The position numbers and the translations under genes are program-made. From positions 62,001 to 126,000 of the forward strand of contig JAHQIW010000094.1 of the NCBI GenBank assembly GCA_019055375.1: DNA of 64,000 nt, written 5' to 3'. The number at the start of each line of letters is the position of its first letter. Positions within the stretch are counted from its first letter, which is position 1. Positions 44,637 through 58,700 of the stretch are shown piece by piece. This stretch comes from Parelaphostrongylus tenuis. Its lineage: Eukaryota > Nematoda > Chromadorea > Rhabditida > Metastrongylidae. The notes below the pieces were generated by a model. It was not told the origin of the DNA. It did not search any database and saw only the letters and a list, made by a program, of their open reading frames with translations.

Positions 44637-45972
44637 TACTTTTCCGTTAGCTGAACGCTATTTTGACCGTTCAGAAAAAAATTATTTTGCCCTCATTTTC
44701 GGCGATTAAACTATAATTTTAAGCTCAAATTGATAGAATTTGAACAGTGTATTACGACTTCAAAAAGGCCATGTCATTGTGCTGAAAGAGCGAAAATAGT
44801 ATTTTCTAACTCATTGAAAGATTTCTCGCTGACCAAAGCTTGTTCTTCCAAGTTCCACCAACTAGTCCATTGACCAAATTTCAAGGATTGCAATGATTTA
44901 TTTGGTTTTATGATGGACATGGTATTACGCTGTAACAGCTAAAAAAGATAGGGTTTCGCAAAAAAATTGGTCACATCAACCATCCTCTCTTCACTTCGAT
45001 CCAATGGGAAAAACGTATTTTCTGATAGTTTCTAATGTTTAAATAATCAATCGATAGCTTAAATCAAAAAGATTTGAATGGCTCATTTCACTTTCAAAAA
45101 ACCTTTTTATTGCGCTGAAAGAGCAAAAATGGTATTTTGTTCCTCATCCAAAGATTTTTCGCTGAACAAAAATCTCTCTTTGGAGTTTCAGCAGTTAATC
45201 GACAGATCAGATCATAAGAATTCCAACAATTTATTTAATTTCTATCGACCTCATGTAACTGTGACAGCCTAAAGAATTTTGAGCTTTTCCAAACTGGAAA
45301 AAATCATTGAGTGCTAAACCCAACTTTTTTGGTTGTTACGAAGCACTGGAAAGTCTGTTAAAAAGACCAAACACATTATTGGAAACCATGAGATTTGATC
45401 TATAGCTTGGTTTTTGAAACTATATGAGAGGAGCCCTGAAGCGAGAGACCTTTGAATGAGGAACAAATTATTATTTTTGCTCTCTCAAAGCAACAACAAA
45501 GCCTTTTTGAAAGTAAAATGCGCCATTCAATCTCTTTTCATTTGAGTTATTGATTAATTCTTTGAACAATAGAAACGATCAAAAAAATAAATTTTTTCCC
45601 AATGCATCGAAGTGAAGAAAGGATAGTTGAAGCGAACCATTTTTTGCGAAACTCACTTTTCTTCTGGCAGTTACAGCCTGATATCGGGCTTGTAATAAAG
45701 CCAAATAAATTATGGGAATCATCAAGATTTGATCTATGTATTGACTAATGAAACTCCAAAGAAAATGCGTTGGTCAGCGAGAAATCTTTCAATGAGGAAC
45801 ACAATTTTATTCTTGCTCTTTCAGCGCAATATGGAGGCTCTTTAAAGAAGCGATAAACCATTCATATTCTTTTGATTTGTGCTATCAAACGACTATTTGA
45901 AGATTGAAAAAGGCCAAGGAACATGTTTTTTACAAGGGGTCGAACTGGCGCTCAGGTAACGGAAAAGTGCCA
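44637..45972. repeat. Long palindrome built from about 330-bp monomers
   Basis: The left half has two direct copies of a monomer with GCTGAAAGAGC and AAAGATTTTTCGCTGA (44,781 and 45,115). The right half has two copies in reverse (45,440 and 45,775). The ends CTTTTCCGTTAGCTGA and TCAGGTAACGGAAAA are inverted repeats. No transposase inside. A second complete copy is at 54,596-55,887, so this looks like a mobile foldback element. Confidence 0.75.
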
Positions 45973-46400
45973 TTCTTTCTCCTGTCTAGCTAATTTTATA
46001 CACCTATGAATTTTTTGATAACAAAAGAAAAGGAGAGATATGCTGTAGCGGAAACAGAATTTGTGATAAACACGACGAGTAGAGGGAGGGAGATTTCTTA
46101 GTTACTGTATTGCAACAGCATCAAGAATGACTACTTCAGCCAACTTTCTATCATGTAAATTTTTTTTTTAGTTTTTTAGAAATTTTAATTTAGAAAGACT
46201 GATTATTCGTAAATGAGTTGAATAGCTACTCATAAGTGAGTGGTATTGCATACACAATATTCGTAAAACTATGCAGCGGCCAGTTGTGAAAACGCTCACG
46301 TTCTCCACTGGTTAGCAGTAGGGAAAAAGTTTACATTGGCTAGTTCTAATCAGGTGCAGAGCCTCAACGAAAAAATTGAGAAGTGCTGATTAAACTCATA
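45973..46400. other. Unassigned AT-rich region
   Basis: No reading frame or repeat recognised. Confidence 0.3.
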
Positions 46401-47100
46401 ATAGGCAATCTTGTCATTTGTAGAATATTCTTTGAAAAATTATGATCTCCTTCGTGCGATGCGTATATTATGTTGAGCTCCTGTCGACTTGCTGTAGGCT
46501 GTGCCATAATTTCTTTCGCATTTCGACACTTATGTTGATTCAGTTGTTGTTCAACCAAAGAAATAAACTTTTCACCAATATAAATAACATGCAACCATTC
46601 TGTGGACATATGCTGAATGCCTTCTTCCAAAAAAGGATGAGGATGACGATCAAAAATGTGTCACATTTGAGCTGTTTGTCGTCTCGAAATTTTTCTCCGT
46701 AGACGCAGCTTCAGGATGAGGAAGAGATGACATTCCAATGGAGCAATATTGGAGCTATGCGGTAAATTTACTACCGTGGTCTAGCACCCTTTTTGTAATA
46801 GGTAGGGAATTGGAATCCGAGGTCAAGTCGACATTATAGTGAAGAAACGGGACAATAAGTTGCTTTGGACGCTTCTCTTTCACTGCTGTGACCAGCCTTC
46901 AGAGTTGGTCATCGTAGACGTTGGCATCGATTGCCTGCATACTGTCGAACAGTCCCCAAAGCAGCATCGTCGTGCTGTTCTCGTGATAGGCCCAGAACTC
47001 TTCGCTAATGCCGATCGACCTGGGCCTTACTTGGTGCGCAGGGAAAACTTTTCAGATGGTCAGTGTGTAACGCGGTCGCGTTCGGTCAATGTTTGAGGTG
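46400..47100 (-). mobile_element. mariner transposase pseudogene, C-terminal half
   Basis: Minus strand, reading down: LLWGLFDSMQAIDANVYDDQ then RLVTAVKEKRPKQL (about 46,900-47,000). Next is SSNIAPLECHLF (about 46,720), equivalent to the SPDLAPSDYHLF box with its catalytic Asp lost. The end is FLEEGIQHMSTEWLHVIYIG (about 46,580), the typical C terminus. Several frameshifts. Confidence 0.72.
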
Positions 47101-47399
47101 TCTATCGAGGCACCATTTTGCGGAAATCCATTTAATTTAGATGGCAGGCGGTGATGATTCTTATTCATTAAGAGAAATTGACACTATAGAGACTTTCAGA
47201 CAGCAGTAGGGGAGACTGTGCGTAATCACAAACAGAAAGTGCTACCCCCCCCGTGGGTAAAGCTACTAAAGCATTCTCCAACATACCGCAGCCTTTTGGA
47301 ATAATCCGATTCGAAGACGAAAAAAAAACTGAATAAAAAAGAAATGTGAAAAGTTATGGGACAACCTAAAAATTATCCAAGACTATAGATAGAAATCTG

Positions 47400-47690
47400 A
47401 TAACATTTCTTGAGCCTATCATGAGGTCTGTTATGGCACTTGCACAGTGATAGACGGCTGTTTCAGCATTGCAACCCCATCTGTAGCATGATGATTTGAG
47501 GTTCAGTCAGTCCTTTATAGCGAGATAAAATTTTATTAAACGGAATCGACGCCGAATAACAAATCACGAATGAGTAAGGTGATAAAATCCCCCGACATTG
47601 CAATGACCATCAGTCGAGCTCGTGGTTGGTAAAATTAATCATACTCGTGGTTGGTAAAATGAATCATACTTTTACATTTGACTGTTCTTA
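47400..47690 (-). repeat. Hammerhead family C element, decayed, with a tandem doubling
   Basis: TTGAGCCTATCATGAGGTCT and GGCACTTGCACAGTGATAGA match family A/C heads, but the ribozyme core is unrecognisable. At 47,622-47,670 CTCGTGGTTGGTAAAAT plus AATCATA is tandemly doubled. Confidence 0.55.
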
Positions 47691-47804
47691 TAGATCTCGC
47701 TCAGAGGAATAGTAATCTGAAAAAAATACTATAGATAATATAAGGGCGTAGGATAGAGTTTGACAGTTCAGCTTGATCAATACCTGGATGAAGAAATAAT
47801 TAAA

Positions 47805-47895
47805 TGTGTGCTCATGTGTATGTGTGAATGTATGTATGCGTATGTAAATACGTAAGTATGCACACATACATGTCTGCATATTTGTATGTATGTTA
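47805..47895. repeat. TATG-type microsatellite
   Basis: Irregular GTATG/TATGTG simple repeat. The 80-aa frame across it is an artefact of the repeat. Confidence 0.8.
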
Positions 47896-48299
47896 TAAGT
47901 CAAAAGGTAGGAATCTTTTCGACCAACCAATGTAACTTCATTTGCCTTACTCTTACGTGCATTTTCATATTCTTTATAAAACGAATTTAATGTTACATCA
48001 TCTCCAGTTAGTATGAAGAAAAATATATTTGATGCGTTGTTTAGTGAATGTTAATCATCATGTTCCTTGCGAGCTCCTACAACCTGGGACCATACCTGCG
48101 AAATTTATTGGTATTTTCCTGTTATAGGAAAGCGGTCCACATAAAAGAACTTGTCAAGTAAATCCACTAATAAGCCTAAGCATAAGCAGACAGTCTACAC
48201 CCGAGAGGTATTTAAACGTCCACTGGAGCATCAGAGCCATACGTTTACCTATTCTTACAGAGCGGAGGAAAAACTTGGATTAAATAACAATAATTGCAA

Positions 48300-48790
48300 A
48301 GACATGTAAATCGTGCTGCGCATTGCTCAAGTCGTTACGAAAAAGTGATGACTGCGAGTGTGAAATGTGAGCTTATTTTTGCTGCCACAGCATTCTAAGA
48401 AGGTGTCAACGAGAAAAAGATTATTGCAGTGGAATCGCCGAGACTTAGGATATCGAATAATTCTTCAAAGTCTATGTGAGAATTGGATTGGGCCTTGTCT
48501 ATGAAAGACAAGAATGCTTCTACACAGCAAAAGTGTGATGGCTCTGAAGCTTGTTAGACGAGCAAAAGCATATTAAGTGTGAAATATGGTCTTATTTCTG
48601 CTGCTGCAGTCATAGGCTTTCTAAAAAGACAAATTTTCGCACGAGAGTATTCGAGAACTATTCGAGAAATAGGCTTTTGAATAGTTTCTGAGAGCTCAGT
48701 GAAAAAATTATCTCTAACAGAAAAAAGGACTGTGGTTCCCCATAACAGAAAGCACCAATTCATCGATTGGCTTTTACACCCCTGAATATT
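48300..48790. repeat. Diverged monomers of the palindromic repeat family
   Basis: Two units with GTGTGAAAT..GGTCTTATTT, GCTGC..CAG and a GAGA..ATTCGAG segment, resembling monomers at 54,060-54,130 and 56,230-56,500. Strongly diverged. Confidence 0.4.
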
Positions 48791-49740
48791 TTCTTTGCAT
48801 TGCCTGAGATGAACTTACGGAGTTCACTTAGTAGCTATTCCCGTACGATGTGGGATCTTTGAAGATTTTACTCTTCTCACTTACTGCTTCAAACGAACGT
48901 ATTGATGTTTTCAAGGAATCTATTAGTGCCTGAAAAGATATCTCCGCTCATTTTTTTTGAAAGTGTCTTAGCTTATTACTAATGAAAGTGCAGCACGTGT
49001 TTTTTCTTTTATAGACGCATATCTCCATGAAATCTCCTCTAGCCATCTCTAAATCGCTCAGTAAACCAGCGCTACGTTACATGTACCTTTTCCACGATTT
49101 TAATTATTCCGGTTCTTATGCGATCAATTGATGACCAGTATAGCATCAGCGTGAAGTTTCTTCTGCGTAATCAGGGCAAGTTCTTTCTACTAAATGTAGA
49201 GTTAAGTAAAAATGACAGAAATCTTACAATGCCCACTTTGCGCCTGCGATTTCCTGGTTGATTAAGCAAACGTAATGAACCACTATTGCATTCGAATAAA
49301 ACAATCTAGAAGTTGGAATTATATACATGGAAAATACTAAAAAACATTACACGCTTTCATTCAAACCCATCAGTTTTATTGTCTACACCCATGAGTCGGC
49401 TGCGGGTATCCCACTATGCGCTGTAACGGCATAACGTAACCGTCGTTAGAAGAACATCTGCAGCAGAAAATTCGAGATTTACAGATTTTACAGGCAACTC
49501 ATAAGTACATCATTCTTTGAGAAGTAAAGGTGTTCAGACCATATGAGGGACAGGTAAAAATTCTTAGTACTTATGCCCATGGAGAGCTGTAACAATACAT
49601 TTCGCAAAAATGTATGTAGAAAGCGAGTGATGTCGAAACGATGTCATATCGTACGAACCTCATTCTATAATCGCTCATCGAACAAGTGGTTACATTCGTG
49701 AAAACAACGTTTTGAGCATTCGGTAAAAATTGTAACTGAT
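48791..49740. other. Upstream region of srx gene C, unassigned
   Basis: No gene or repeat recognised. Presumably includes the promoter of srx gene C. Confidence 0.3.
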
Positions 49741-49747
49741 TTTTCAG
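49741..49747 (+). other. Candidate trans-splice acceptor for srx gene C
   Basis: TTTTCAG lies about 26 nt before the ATG of exon 1 with no donor between. Consistent with spliced-leader addition. Confidence 0.55.
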
Positions 49748-49772
49748 CAGTAAAAAAGGCTATAATTTCAAG

Positions 49773-52700
49773 ATGCCAAACTTCTCCACTCCGTTACTTA
49801 TTCACACAGAGAACATAGCGGTTTCGACAATCATGGCCGTGGTGAGTCTAAAGATGTCCTTCTTGTAGTTCATTTAGTAATGGCCTTCTCATAAAATCTA
49901 TTGCCTGTCAACTACTCGTACTGAAATCCTGCATTGCTCTACTCCATACCGCCAAACAAGAACCCTTGTTTAGATACAACATGAGTGTGATTATTTTACT
50001 GGCAATGTGTAAACACCCTTATCACTACTGCTCAGCGAAGAACATCAATCCTAATGTTACATCATTATAAAGAAAGCATAGGAACGGTTGAATGCGAAAA
50101 CAGGAAACACGATAAACTCCCATGCTCAAGTCCAAACTTGTATTACCTTTCCTTCCGACTGTTTTTGAGACCTCTCTTAAAACAACATATAATCCGATAA
50201 CATATTTTAAGCCTGAATTCATTTTATTTGAACACTTCTTGCGGTGGTATCATATTACAATACACCCAATAATGCAGAGTGGTGTGCAAAGACTCTTGCC
50301 TCAGTTTGGATTTGAACTAATTTTCACCCTATCCGGGGCGCGTGCTGAACCACGCCAGACCGTTGCCGGTTGGCTGTTGACAGATAACGCATTATAGCGT
50401 AGAGATACCAGTGTCCAAACAGGCGTCGGTAGTGCAGCGGTTCAGCACCCGTCGCCGGATAGGGTGGAATGTGAGATGGAATCGAACCTGAAGCAGAAGT
50501 TCTTGCCTAACACTCTGCGTTATTGCGCATTTTAGGCTTTTATGTGGTGTGCTAGACGTATGTTTCTATTTTTCTGCCTCATGAGTAAGAAAGTGCTTTT
50601 CGGCGCTGTCAATCCCTTGTAGAGCACTGTAACTTTTACATATTAAAGAATCGACACGAATATATTACACCGCACGGGCAAGGTGATAAAATCACCCGAC
50701 GCGCAGTCCTGATCTTACAATTACAGTGTAATATATTCTGATGACTGCACTCTGGTTGACCTTATCACTTTACGCGTGCAATATAATATGCTCGTCGTCG
50801 ATTCCTTTATAAGTAGGGGGTACACTCCCCTATAAGCGATCGGCTGAATCGTAGGACACCGTGATACTGATGAGGTTGAAAGGCCGAAACGTACGTCTAG
50901 CACTATAAAAGAGTCATAACACATCTCATAAAAGGTTTAAAATAGTTATCAGATTATATCCTTCCATCATTATTTGAGCCAACATGTCATGTGGTCTGGT
51001 AAGGGCTCTTGTACAACCCGAGACACGTGTTTCGTCCTTACAGACTCATCAGCTGGGCAGAACCCGTCGTCCGTCGATCTTTTCATAGTCAGTTCTCTCG
51101 GGAGGGTCACACTCCTTATATATGTGGTCTAAACAAAGCACTCGAGACAAAGGTATAATTATGATAAAAGTACCAGCCAATGAGCAATCGAGTGCACAAC
51201 ACTCTGTGTTAGGTGAATGTTCCACCTGACATAGAGTGTAAAGCGTACGTCGTCGATAACTATATATAAGGAGTGTGACGCTCCCGAGAGAACTGACTTT
51301 GAAAAGATCGACAGACGACGGGTTCTGCCCGGCTGATGAGTCTGTAAGGACGAAACACGTGTCTCGGGCTGTACAAGAGCCCTTACCAGACCACATGACA
51401 TGTTAGCTCAAATAATGATGAAAGGATATATTGAAATTTGAGCGTGGTTTAAACAAAGCACTCGAGATAAAGGTATAGTTATCAGATTAGTTCAAACCTG
51501 GTTGATGCTAGGGCATGGAACCACGGTGCGATGAAAAATCATAAAATTTGTTGTAACTAGCGTGTTTTTCAAGAAGAAAAGTGAAAGACGCCATCTTTCT
51601 TTGCCATGCTGAATTGCATTTGGTGGGTGCATATACGCGCTCACCTGGTCGAAATCATACAAAAGTTCTTCGTATAAAATTATCGGCAGGTGCAGACAAA
51701 GACTGTGAGTCCCGATTAGATTTCAAAAGACTGTAGTCGGGCGAACTAAAAATTCAGCGAACCATCTAAATCGATTCGATTTTACTTTCACCATGCAATT
51801 ATGATTTGGGTTTTCGTCTTGTTTATGCCTAGTCCACTTTCTTTTGGTTTCACTGAGTTTACTTAGTATCGCTCCTCATCACTTATACTCCTCGAAAAGA
51901 TAACTATTTCATCCACGAAACGAGGATTCTCTTGGAAATTCTGGATATGTGTGTATTCTTCCATCCTAAGAGAGCAGCTTAATTATCTAGCAGTGTGGCA
52001 GAGAACGGCTTTGACGATATAGTGCCGCCTTGCTGAACTTCTTTTCCTATGAGTATATCAAAGAATCGATAGAAAACTGTTTTAAACTGCAGTTCGATTG
52101 CAATCAATTAGTTAATCCCTAACCGACGGTTATAAATATCGATGCGCGCAAAGCGAATTTCGATTTTTGTTGTTTGATTGAGGTGTTTTTCTTCGTATAA
52201 CAAAACTTTCCGAAACTCTTGCATTACTATGATAGAAAAAGAATTTCTTTACTTCCTCGTACGCTTTTGGTTTAGTTCTACGTGTCTTCTTTGTAGGAAA
52301 ACCCTGATTTACTATGCAATCATCCTGAATTTGGCGTTGAGTCAACTGTATTGTATTATACAAAGGGGATCGCAAAAAAAAATTTTTAGTTTTCCTCTTT
52401 TCCTAAATTTGTACAAGCTGCAAGAGCCATAATAGTAAATAAAAATTGGAGGTAGGGCTCGTAATCAACAATTATTTTACATGCTGTATTCGATACCTGT
52501 TCATCGAAAACTCACTATAACTAAGTTTATATCATTCGACTATTTTCAATTGGTCAGAATTGACGAACGTGAAGAAAAGTTGATTACTCATGGATAGTGG
52601 AAAAATTCTGAGCGAAAAAGGACAACCGTTTGAATAAAGCTCCAAGGAAGTATTCTAGCTACTTTCCCTATCCGCACCGATATTCAAAAAAGGGTGCTTT

Positions 52701-55700
52701 TTATTGATTCTCGATGTTTTAGTAATTATTCAAGAGCTTGAATATCGAAAATCTGAGTGCTTTTTTTCGAATGGTTTTTATATTAAGCTGTAAAGGTGAA
52801 GTAAATTTTTCGGTACTTATATGTTAGGCGGCGGGAAATATCTAAGCCAATCTCATTAGCTCTACAGGAACTTTTCACAGGAGTGCTTGCGGTCATTCGG
52901 AGGCTTAAATCTTTGCTGCAGCTATGGATTAGTGCTTCCTCAAAACACCTTTTCATACCGCTGTAGTATTAAGAATAAACTTTTGTTCCTCACTCGCCCT
53001 TCGCCTTCATTCTTACCACGAGTGTAATCAGCTAGAAGCACGAAAAGCATATCAACATGCAGACAGTTTTCTGTAGCACGTTTCTATCTGAAGTTTCTGT
53101 CGACATGGCAAAAATGCCCAATTGAATAACAATATTCCAAACACGATAGATCGTTCGCCCTAGCACCGTTCTCCAGCTCCGTGATTTGGCCGGTAAACAA
53201 AGTCGCGGAAAAGGTTTATAGCTGAGTAAAATGTGGAGGAAGCAGCAACGATTTGTTAGTAAGAGCATCTGATGAATATGATGGAGGGAAGCCACAGCGA
53301 CGATATATTAGTAAGGTATACCACGTAACTCGGCAGTGATCTACTACATTTTGTGGTAAAACGACGGCAACTGTTGTTTATTTATTGAAGATTTTTTCAC
53401 CGCATCAGCAGAAATTTTTGATAAAAACGCATGACGCTGATAAAACAGAAATTTGTGTACACGATGACAAGTTTTTCGCGCTTCTAGTTGTTTACACTCC
53501 TACCAAAGATAAAGGTGAAAGGCGAAAGAAAACTTTTCCTGGGTGCTACAGCGTTATAAAAAATATTTCAGAAAATTGATAATGTGCAGTTGAAGCCAGA
53601 GATTTAAACCTCCGAATGACTGCAAACAATCCTATGAAAAGTTCCTGTCGAGCGAATGAGATTAGCTCAAACATATGCTACCGCCTAACATATAAGTACC
53701 AAATTTTCTTTCACACTCGTGCATCTTTCACTGTACTAAGGATTTCATCTAGAATTTCAATATCCATTCGATAGCGGAAATCTTAACAATCTCAGTGATA
53801 AGTTTGGCTTTTGAGAAGAGCGTTTTACTGCGTCGTTAGAGCTAAAAGATTACTGATTTTCACACTCGGCACCGTGTCGATCGCTTAGCACAATTTACAT
53901 GTGGCCTGCGGTGCACGCCGAGTGTAAAAACTGTTTTTTTAGCTGTAAGGACGCACTAAGAAGTCTTTCTTAAAAACTGAGCATATCCCTAGAGTTTTCA
54001 AGATTTACGCTATCGAATGGATGTGAAAGCATGAGAGAAAAGCCGTGTCTAGCGGAAAATACTCAGATGTGTAACACAGTTTTATTTTTGTTGCTACAGC
54101 TCGCAACGCAAAGAGAATTTTTCGAAAAGAAATCTTGCCATTGAATTCCTCGAGATTTGAGCTATCGATTGGTTATTAAACGGCAGCGACTTAAGTCATT
54201 ATTGCAATATACATGTACATGCCGGTGGAATGCATATACGTCGCATTTGAAATGCATTCTTAATTTTGGTGTTGCAGCGCAATAAAGAGATTTCTTGGAA
54301 AACTAAGAGCGCCGCTCAATTTTCCCAGATTTGTGTTATTGGAGAATTGCTGAATTTCTGGAGGAAAGGCTTTGCTCATTGAAATATGCTTGAGTATTGA
54401 GAGCATTTTCTTTTCACTGTTACAGTCCAATATGAAGACCTCAATAAAATAAACCTTTCAGATTTTCGAGACTTAATCTATAGAATGAAAAATCGTTCTT
54501 CTCAATATGGGTGGTGATAGGGGAAGTGCCGTGCCATACGCAATAATAAACGTGCTATCTTCCTACACTTACTCGAACTACATTCTAGAAGGTGCTCTTC
54601 CGTTATCTGAGCGCCTTCAGGAAAAGATTATTTTGTGCTTGTTTTTGGCGAATAAATGACTATTCAATAGCTTAAATCAAGAGAATTTGAACGCTATATT
54701 CTGCCCTCAGAAAGGCCTTGCTATTGCGTCGAAAGAGCAAAACTAATATGCTGTTTCTCATTCAAAAATTTTTCGCTGACCAAAGCTTTCCCTTCAAAGC
54801 TTCCATTATCAATCGATAGATCAAACCTCAGGGATTCCAATAATCATTTCGTTTTTTTAATAGACCATGCAGTACGCTGTAACAGTCAAATGAAGATTGA
54901 GTTTCGCAAAACTGGTCACTTCTATTATCCGCTCCTCACTTCGATGCCTTAGAAAAAACGTATTTTTTGGTCGTTTTTGATATTCAAATAACCTTTCGGT
55001 AGTCCAGATCATAAGTAGTTCAGTAGCGTATTTCATCTTCAGAAAGGCTTTTTATTGCGCTGAGAGAGCGAAACTATATTTTTTCTCGTCCAAGAATTTT
55101 CGCTAACCAGAACCTCCTTTGGAATTTTAGTAACTATTCGACAGATGAGATCTTAAAGGCTTCAATGATCTATTTGATTTCAACATCGACCTCGTATCAC
55201 GCTGTACCAGCCAAAAGAATATTGGGCACCGCAAAACAGGAAAAAGAGATTTGAATGCGAAACCTAAATTTCTTTTAGTTCATATGAGCACTAAAAAGTT
55301 CATTAAAGAAGTCAAAAACAATGTTGTAATTCCTGAGATTTGATCTACCGTTTAATAATTGAAACTATAAGAGATGGGCCCAGGCCAGCGAGAAGTCTTT
55401 GAATGAGGAACAAATTTTTATTTTTGCACTTTCAGCGCAAAATCAAGGCCTTTTTGAAAGAGAAATACACCATTAAGCTTTCTTATTTGAGCCATCGATT
55501 GATTATTCAAGCATTGGAAACGATCAGAAAATACGTTTCTCCCAATGGATCGATGTGAAGAGGAGATGGTTGAAGTGAACCACTTTTCACGAAACACAAT
55601 ATTCTTTGGCTGTTACAGCGCATTGCCATGTCTATTATATAAATCAAATAGTCTATTGATTGGTTAATGAAACTTGAAAGAAAAAGCCTTGGTCAGCAAG

Positions 55701-58700
55701 GAATCTTCTAATGAGAAAGAAAATACTATTTTTGCTTTTTTAGCACAATGACAAGACCTTTTCGAAGACGGTATACACCTTTGAAATTCTTTTGATTTGG
55801 ACTATCGAACAATTATTGGTACTTTGGAAAAGACCAAAAAAAGCGCTTTTTACAACGAGTTGAAATGGCGATCAGATAACGGAAAATATCTACTAGAATT
55901 ACCCACACATAGACCTCTATTAAAAATGTTTAGTTGTAGAAGATGTGCTTTCGAGATACGTTTTTGCAAGGCAGGTGATGCAGATGCAGAATAGCGGTTG
56001 AAAGTTTGTTTATCTTTTATCTACGAGGGCGGGTATTACCGCTGAAAAATGAAAGATTTCAAGAAAAGTAATATCTCTTTATAACAACCATAATATCAAT
56101 ATTTCAAAGAACCTTTGTAAAAGGTTCACGCGTAATACTCCATCCCTTATGTAACGATAAGATGTCTCTGGCATATAAACTTCACCGATAATTACCAATA
56201 AACCACCTATGACGTCTAGGAGGCGATATAATAATGTAGGCCTAAAATGGATTTTGTTTTTTTCTTACAGCATTCTATGATAACCTTCCCAAAAAATTAC
56301 ACTGTAAAATTATTAAGATTCGGGCTATCTAATGACTAATATAACTTCAATGAAAAGCCATATCAAAGCCCAGGCCGAGCAAATGAAGAGAATCGAGTGT
56401 GAAAAATAATTTTATTTGCTGCTGCAGTCTAACAAAAAGTTTTTTTTTTGGAACTGAGCAGATCATTGAAATTGCAGAGATTTGTGCTTGCGAATAGTCG
56501 CCGAATATCTAAAAAATCTCTATGTAGTGAGAAAGGCCCTCAAATAATCGCTGGTACACGTCGTCCCTTAGGGATTGATGTTCGTATTTGAGATGGCTGC
56601 ACACCACGGTGAATGAGAGCTGATAGGATTACATTCGCTTCGATAGCCGTCAACACCCTCTCATAGTCGATGAAGATTAAGGCAAGAAGACTATATTGAA
56701 ACCGGCAAACTCGAGTCACCCGTGACACGATTAGGATATCGCCCACGCAGTAGTAGAGTTGTCATAATGCTGTTTGCTCCTGATTATGTCTCATTCAAGA
56801 TCCTCTTTATGCACAGAATGAGGATCTTTATGAACACTCGCAACACCTCTCATCTTTTTTGAGGCACTGAACACTGTCCAGAGTGAATGCTTTAAATAAT
56901 ATTCTGTGTCTAAAAATGCCTTTAGCGTCTTTATCACTACCGAACTGTACGCTTTGCGCAACCCGAATACATAAGCTTTCCTCTCATTTGAAAAAGATGG
57001 GTGAACTTTAGGTAATCCTGGCCTGATTCAGAGTTTATCCTCCTAGAGTTTAATGTAACTCGGGATAGTGAATCTCGATAGTAATCCTCGAACAACTTAG
57101 AATGACTAACTGTATTCCATCAGAAATTTAAGGCAAAGGTTTTCGCCGAGGTTTTTCTTGAGATCACGCTCAAATTCTAATGTGCTTGATAATTATGAGG
57201 CGCTCTAAGGGGTTCTTCCTCAGAGGAATTAGCTAAGACGAAAGGTACCGTGCAACTGATCAGGCTGTACAAGGTCGAAAAATGCGTATTGCGCATCGAA
57301 CGTGCCAATAAGAACATGCATTGCTCAAAAATAATTATCAGGCACAAAGGTTTGCAGTTATATATTCACAAAGATAAGTGAATATCAATAAATTTCAGGT
57401 AGGACTGCTTGGTTTGGTCTCAAACAGCGCTGCTATGTTAGCCGTTCGATACAATCCAGCATTGCGAAACTCTTTTGGTCTATTGTGTCTCTCACACAGC
57501 ATTGCCAGTATGGGCGTTCTGCTCATATTCGTCTTGTGGATTACACCGATTACATTGCTGTAAATGCTCTTAGATTTTAATTTTAACATTTTTGAACCAA
57601 TCAATTGCAATACTCACCATTCAAGACTCCAGCAAGTAATTTTGTGTTAGAGCTACGATAATTACATTACTTATTGATAGCAATGAGCGTGGTGGGAGAT
57701 TAAGCGTAATAACTACTAGACCACGATGCAGGAGAATACAAAATAGGCAACCTCACAATCGTGCCGTGGTATTCTGCTAAATGATAGAGTTAAAATATCT
57801 CTCCTCTATTATTCCTATTATGGGAAATTCTTAGAGTGCCCCCAGTGCTCAAATGTCGTAGTTGAGCATGAGGATGTACAGATAGCTGTGCTACCCTTCA
57901 TTGAATGAAGTGTCTTCTAAATGAAACTTGAGCGAAATCCAATTCTTCCAAACTAGAAATCTCTAAATCTATAATGAGAATTTTGGTTTTGGGGCAGTGC
58001 TAGACCTTAATACATAATTGTATCCCAGCAATTATACGAAATTGTTTGAGAGGATGTCGAGCTTTTTGCAAAAATCTGATGAAAGTGTTGACAATGATAC
58101 GAGTACCGATTGGAAAGAATAGCTTTATTAGGTGATATAATTGATTTTCGTCATTCCATAATAGCTTCACACATTCGAAAGAATAACGGAAAACGTAATA
58201 GCTTTGAGAAGGACTACAAATGCGAATGAATTCCCGGAAATGAATAGGAACTATGAAAATATGACAAAGAATAACAATTTCATAACATTTAGCGAAGAAG
58301 AACTATCAACCGAGCTGACGAGGAACCTGTTAGGCATGGTGGATAACGTTCTCTGGTTTGCATGCATCTACTCACACCTCGCTATTTCCTTGAACAGAAG
58401 CATCGCTATTGCATTTCCTATGCAAGTTTCCAGCTTACTGACCTTGAAAAACACCTCTTTCGTCATGTTGCTCAGCTGGATGTTGGGTATCCTCCATACA
58501 ATACCAGTTTTCCCGGGTGAGTTTTGCTATTTTAAGGTTAATGAGATTGTTGATGTTCGAATATGTCAAAACTTGCAGCGCCTTCAATTGAGAGTGCGCA
58601 TGTTAATATATATTCACACGTTTAGTCTAGGAAAATAATCCATAGAATAAGAGCGCACCTGATGATCAACCAATCGAAAATACTTCATCATTTTGATTCT

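Larger units (their letters stand above)
50957..51474. mobile_element. Hammerhead family B inverted pair with 15-bp target duplication
   Basis: ATAGTTATCAGATTA occurs immediately left (50,942-50,956) and right (51,475-51,489) of a 518-bp insert. The uninterrupted site, ATAGTTATCAGATTA running into GTTCAAATCTGG, exists at 18,471-18,490. The insert is two family B units in inverse orientation. Both ribozyme cores are intact. No coding capacity, so it must be moved by another element's machinery, plausibly a PLE. Confidence 0.88.

Noticed and set aside
46839..47096. 85-aa plus-strand frame
   Set aside because: Antisense shadow of the mariner transposase remnant on the minus strand.
47440..47500. 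Possible family C hammerhead
   Set aside because: Flanking sequence is family C, but neither CUGANGA nor stem II survives. Kept only as a decayed repeat.
47688..47930. 80-aa minus-strand frame
   Set aside because: Produced by the TATG microsatellite; low complexity.
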